A stretch of DNA of 64,000 bases from Porticoccaceae bacterium (lineage in GTDB: Bacteria; Pseudomonadota; Gammaproteobacteria; Pseudomonadales; Porticoccaceae), in assembly GCA_026005035.1 (NCBI GenBank), contig BPKH01000005.1, positions 124,001-188,000 of the forward strand. The letters are read 5' to 3'. Numbering within the stretch: the first letter of the stretch is position 1; each line of letters starts with the position of its first letter. Of the stretch, positions 61,748 to 64,000 are shown piece by piece. A program made the position numbers and the translations under genes. Below the pieces are notes generated by a model. That model saw only the letters and a list, made by a program, of their open reading frames with translations, did not search any database and was not told the origin of the DNA.

Positions 61748-63613
61748 ATGTCCTACGAGCTGAACCGCAAGATGGCGGCGCGCCGCCCACCCCTGCCCAC
61801 CACGGCCAGCGTGGATCCGGTCACCGCGGCGATCATCCGCGGCGCCATGGAGACCATCTGCTACGAGGCGGCCACCTACCTGGGGCGGGCCGCCTCCTCG
61901 GCCATCATCAACCAGTCCAACGAGCGCAACGCCAGCATCGTCGACGCCCACGGGCGGCTCGCCTGCGGCTCCATCGGCACGCCCCACCTGACCTTCGTCT
62001 CCCAGCTCACGGTGCGCTTCGGCCTCCTGCAGCACTTCCACGACTACGACTGGGGGTCGGGGGACGTCTTCCTGGCCAACGATCCCGACTTCGGCGGCGG
62101 CCACCTGCCCGACTACAACGTCTACGCTCCGGTGTTCGACGACGCCGGGGAGCTGGTCGTGGTGCAGTGCCTGCAGGCTCACCAGGGGGACACCGGCGGT
62201 AAGGACCCCGGGGGGTTCACCCTGGAGGCCACCGACCTGTTCACCGAAGGGGTGATCTTCCCCTGCCTGAAACTGGTGCACCGCGGCCAGTTGCGCAAAG
62301 ACGTCTTCGACATGGTGGTGCGCAACAACCGCTTCCCCTCCTTCGCCGGGGACCTGGCGGCGATGATCGGCGGGGTGCAACACGCTGCCCGCCTCCTCCA
62401 GGAGCTGATCCGCAAGTGGGGCACCGAGACGGTCAAGGCGGCGATCAACTTCGTCATCGACAACACCGAGCGGCGGGTGCGGGAAGAGGTGGCTCGCTGG
62501 CCCGACGGGGTGTACACCGGCGAGGTGTTCATCGACCACGACGCCATCGGCGCCCACCAGGACATCCGGGTGTTCGTCACCTGCACCGTCAAGGGGGATC
62601 AGCTCACGGTGGACCTCACCGGCACCGACGACCGCCCCGACCTGGTGGGGGTATGGAACACCTTCGGCAACAGCCGCAGCTACATCATGACCCAGGTGGT
62701 GGCGATGATGGACCCCACCATCGACAAGAACGAGGGCTTCTTCAACGCCATCGAGATGATCATCCCCGAGGGCACCATCGCCCACCCGCCGCCCAACAAG
62801 CCGGCGGCCTTGGGTTCCTTCCACCCCGCCTGCGAGATCACCGAGGCGGTGTGCCTCGCCCTCTCCCGGGTGGTGCCGGAGCGGGCCGCGCCCCAGGTGT
62901 ACAAGATGGGCATGCCCAACGCGGTCATCGGCTTTGACGAGCGGGGCGTGATGTGGATGGACCAGGGGGTGGATTCCCGCACCTGCGATGCCTCGGCGGT
63001 GCAGGGCATCGACGGCTGGGGCTCCTGTCCCGCCGCCCTCGGCAACCTGCTCTTGGCCCAGGCCGAGGACGCCGAGAGCCGCTTTCCGGTGATCAACCTG
63101 AGCCGCGAGATGACCACCGATTCCGAGGGCGCGGGCCGCTGGCGGGGCATGCCGGGCAGCCTCAACGTCAAGAAGATCCTCAAGCCCGCCTCCGCCATGG
63201 CCTGGATGGTGAGCGTGCGCCATCCCCTGCGGGGGATGTGCGGCGGCGACGACGCCAGCCCCTACAGCAACCGCTTCCGCGTGGGCGAACCGCAAGAGCA
63301 CCTGATCGAGGTGTCGGCCAACGAGTTTCTCCCGGCCGGTTCGGTGATCGCCTACCAGTACGGGGGTGGTGGCGGTTTCGAGCCGGCCATCCTGCGCGAC
63401 CCCGAGGCGGTGCGGGAGGACGTGCTCGACGAGATCGTCAGCCTTGAGCGGGCGCGCACCAAGTACGGGGTGGTGTTCCGCGGCAGCCTCGAGAACTACG
63501 ACCTGGAGGTGGACTATCCGGCCACCGAGGCCCTGCGGCGGCGCATGGCCGCCGAGCAGGGGATCGCCCTCGAAGCGACGACTCCTCCGGCTGCACGGGA
63601 AGCGACGGCATGA
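61748..63613 (+). CDS. hydantoinase B/oxoprolinase-family subunit
   Basis: 621 residues; ATG after GGGGAGGAGACC. PF02538 features: VDPVTAAIIRGAMETICYEA, NQSNERNASIVDAHGRLACG, FLANDPDFGGGHLPDYNVYA, DLTGTDDRPDLVGVWNTFGN. The C-terminal QYGGGGGFEPAILRDPEAVR is also typical. Its stop overlaps the A-subunit start (ATGA). Such pairs are ATP-dependent: they open hydantoins or 5-oxoproline, or carboxylate ketones as in acetone/acetophenone carboxylases. Next to a CoA-type pathway, ketone carboxylation or lactam opening are both possible. Confidence 0.92.
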   Translation: MSYELNRKMAARRPPLPTTASVDPVTAAIIRGAMETICYEAATYLGRAASSAIINQSNERNASIVDAHGRLACGSIGTPHLTFVSQLTVRFGLLQHFHDYDWGSGDVFLANDPDFGGGHLPDYNVYAPVFDDAGELVVVQCLQAHQGDTGGKDPGGFTLEATDLFTEGVIFPCLKLVHRGQLRKDVFDMVVRNNRFPSFAGDLAAMIGGVQHAARLLQELIRKWGTETVKAAINFVIDNTERRVREEVARWPDGVYTGEVFIDHDAIGAHQDIRVFVTCTVKGDQLTVDLTGTDDRPDLVGVWNTFGNSRSYIMTQVVAMMDPTIDKNEGFFNAIEMIIPEGTIAHPPPNKPAALGSFHPACEITEAVCLALSRVVPERAAPQVYKMGMPNAVIGFDERGVMWMDQGVDSRTCDASAVQGIDGWGSCPAALGNLLLAQAEDAESRFPVINLSREMTTDSEGAGRWRGMPGSLNVKKILKPASAMAWMVSVRHPLRGMCGGDDASPYSNRFRVGEPQEHLIEVSANEFLPAGSVIAYQYGGGGGFEPAILRDPEAVREDVLDEIVSLERARTKYGVVFRGSLENYDLEVDYPATEALRRRMAAEQGIALEATTPPAAREATA

Positions 63614-64000
63614 GCTACCGGGTGGGCATCGACATCGGCGGCACCTTCACCGATTTCGCCCTCCTCGATGGCGAGCGGGTGGTGATGTACAAGAACCTGA
63701 GCACCCCCGCCGACCGCTCCGTGGGGGTGATGGAGGGGCTCGCGTGGCTCGCCGATCACGAGGGGTTGTCCCTGGCCGACTTCCTGGGCCGCTGCGAGGC
63801 CATCGTCCACGGCACCACGGTGGCCGACAACACCCTGATCGAGATGAACGGCGCGGTCACCGGGCTCATCACCACGGCCGGTTTTCGCGACGAGCTGGAA
63901 TACCGGCGGGGCTTCAAGGAGGACATCTGGGACGTGCGCCTGCCGCCCTTCCCCCACATCGCGCCCCGCCGGCGCCGCCTGGGGGTGCCGGAGCGGATCC
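63610..64000 (+). CDS. hydantoinase A/oxoprolinase-family subunit, N-terminal fragment
   Basis: ATG at 63610 overlaps the B-subunit stop; about 130 codons are visible before the right edge. ASKHA-fold start YRVGIDIGGTFTDFALLDG with the phosphate-binding GGTFTD, and the second motif IVHGTTVADNTLIEMNGAVT, exactly as in HyuA/oxoprolinase A subunits. This subunit carries the ATP site. The rest lies outside the window, so no statement is possible on a third subunit, as in acetone carboxylase. Confidence 0.92.
   Translation, partial: MSYRVGIDIGGTFTDFALLDGERVVMYKNLSTPADRSVGVMEGLAWLADHEGLSLADFLGRCEAIVHGTTVADNTLIEMNGAVTGLITTAGFRDELEYRRGFKEDIWDVRLPPFPHIAPRRRRLGVPERI

Noticed and set aside
1-64000. CRISPR arrays, tRNA or rRNA genes, insertion sequences, integrases, riboswitches
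   Set aside because: Looked for regular direct repeats, tRNA-like cloverleaf cores, transposase motifs and long structured leaders; none was convincing.

Overview
The window is very GC-rich, densely coded and carries four large TonB-dependent outer-membrane receptors, Tat-exported redox enzymes, c-type cytochromes and a dispersed CCCGGATTCCG...CGGGCTAC repeat of a kind I know from gammaproteobacteria. It fits a Gram-negative, aerobic, probably environmental gammaproteobacterium. The exact lineage cannot be fixed from this sequence. I see no tRNA, rRNA, CRISPR, phage or transposase gene.

Layout. (1) 1-8.5 kb: a leftward operon (NADP-dependent oxidoreductase, Tat-exported KstD-like flavoprotein, cytochrome c running off the edge), a divergent Rieske ferredoxin, and two TonB receptors. 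All share an AAACA-N8-TGTTT-like operator in their promoters. (2) 8.5-17.8 kb: a rightward operon with a propeller-like exported protein, a tri-haem cytochrome c, an unknown 376-residue exported protein, a DUF1592-type protein, a DUF1552 protein and an OmpR-type two-component system. (3) 17.8-25 kb: a third TonB receptor, a FadR-type regulator translationally coupled to a B12-dependent ribonucleotide reductase, and a CocE-type hydrolase. (4) 25-41.2 kb: a sugar/glycoside locus with a MocA-type dehydrogenase, two TIM-barrel epimerases/isomerases, two exported ThuA proteins, an MFS transporter, a LacI regulator, a GMC oxidoreductase with its Tat small subunit, a GH106 rhamnosidase and a fourth TonB receptor. 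LacI-type operators sit at four promoters here and in block 3. (5) 41.3-64 kb: a P450 operon, five SDR-type enzymes, three TetR regulators and one AraC regulator, a fused and a split acyl-CoA dehydrogenase, two enoyl-CoA hydratase-like proteins, VOC and ABM proteins, an aldo/keto reductase and hydantoinase/oxoprolinase B and A subunits (A runs off the edge).

How it may work together (inference): block 4 looks like a regulon that imports a rhamnose-containing glycoside, trims it with GH106, oxidises the sugar at C3 in the periplasm (GMC plus small subunit plus a c-type cytochrome) and processes the 3-keto sugar with ThuA, MocA and TIM-barrel enzymes. Blocks 1 and 5 look like catabolism of a cyclic, steroid- or terpenoid-like skeleton. 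A glycosylated steroid or triterpenoid (saponin-like) substrate would unite the window, but nothing in the sequence proves it.

Quality warning: seven genes between 7.9 and 22.3 kb are broken by one or more small indels, two of them beside runs of eight C, whereas I found none from 23 to 64 kb. Reading resumes intact in the next frame each time, so sequencing or assembly error is the simplest explanation.
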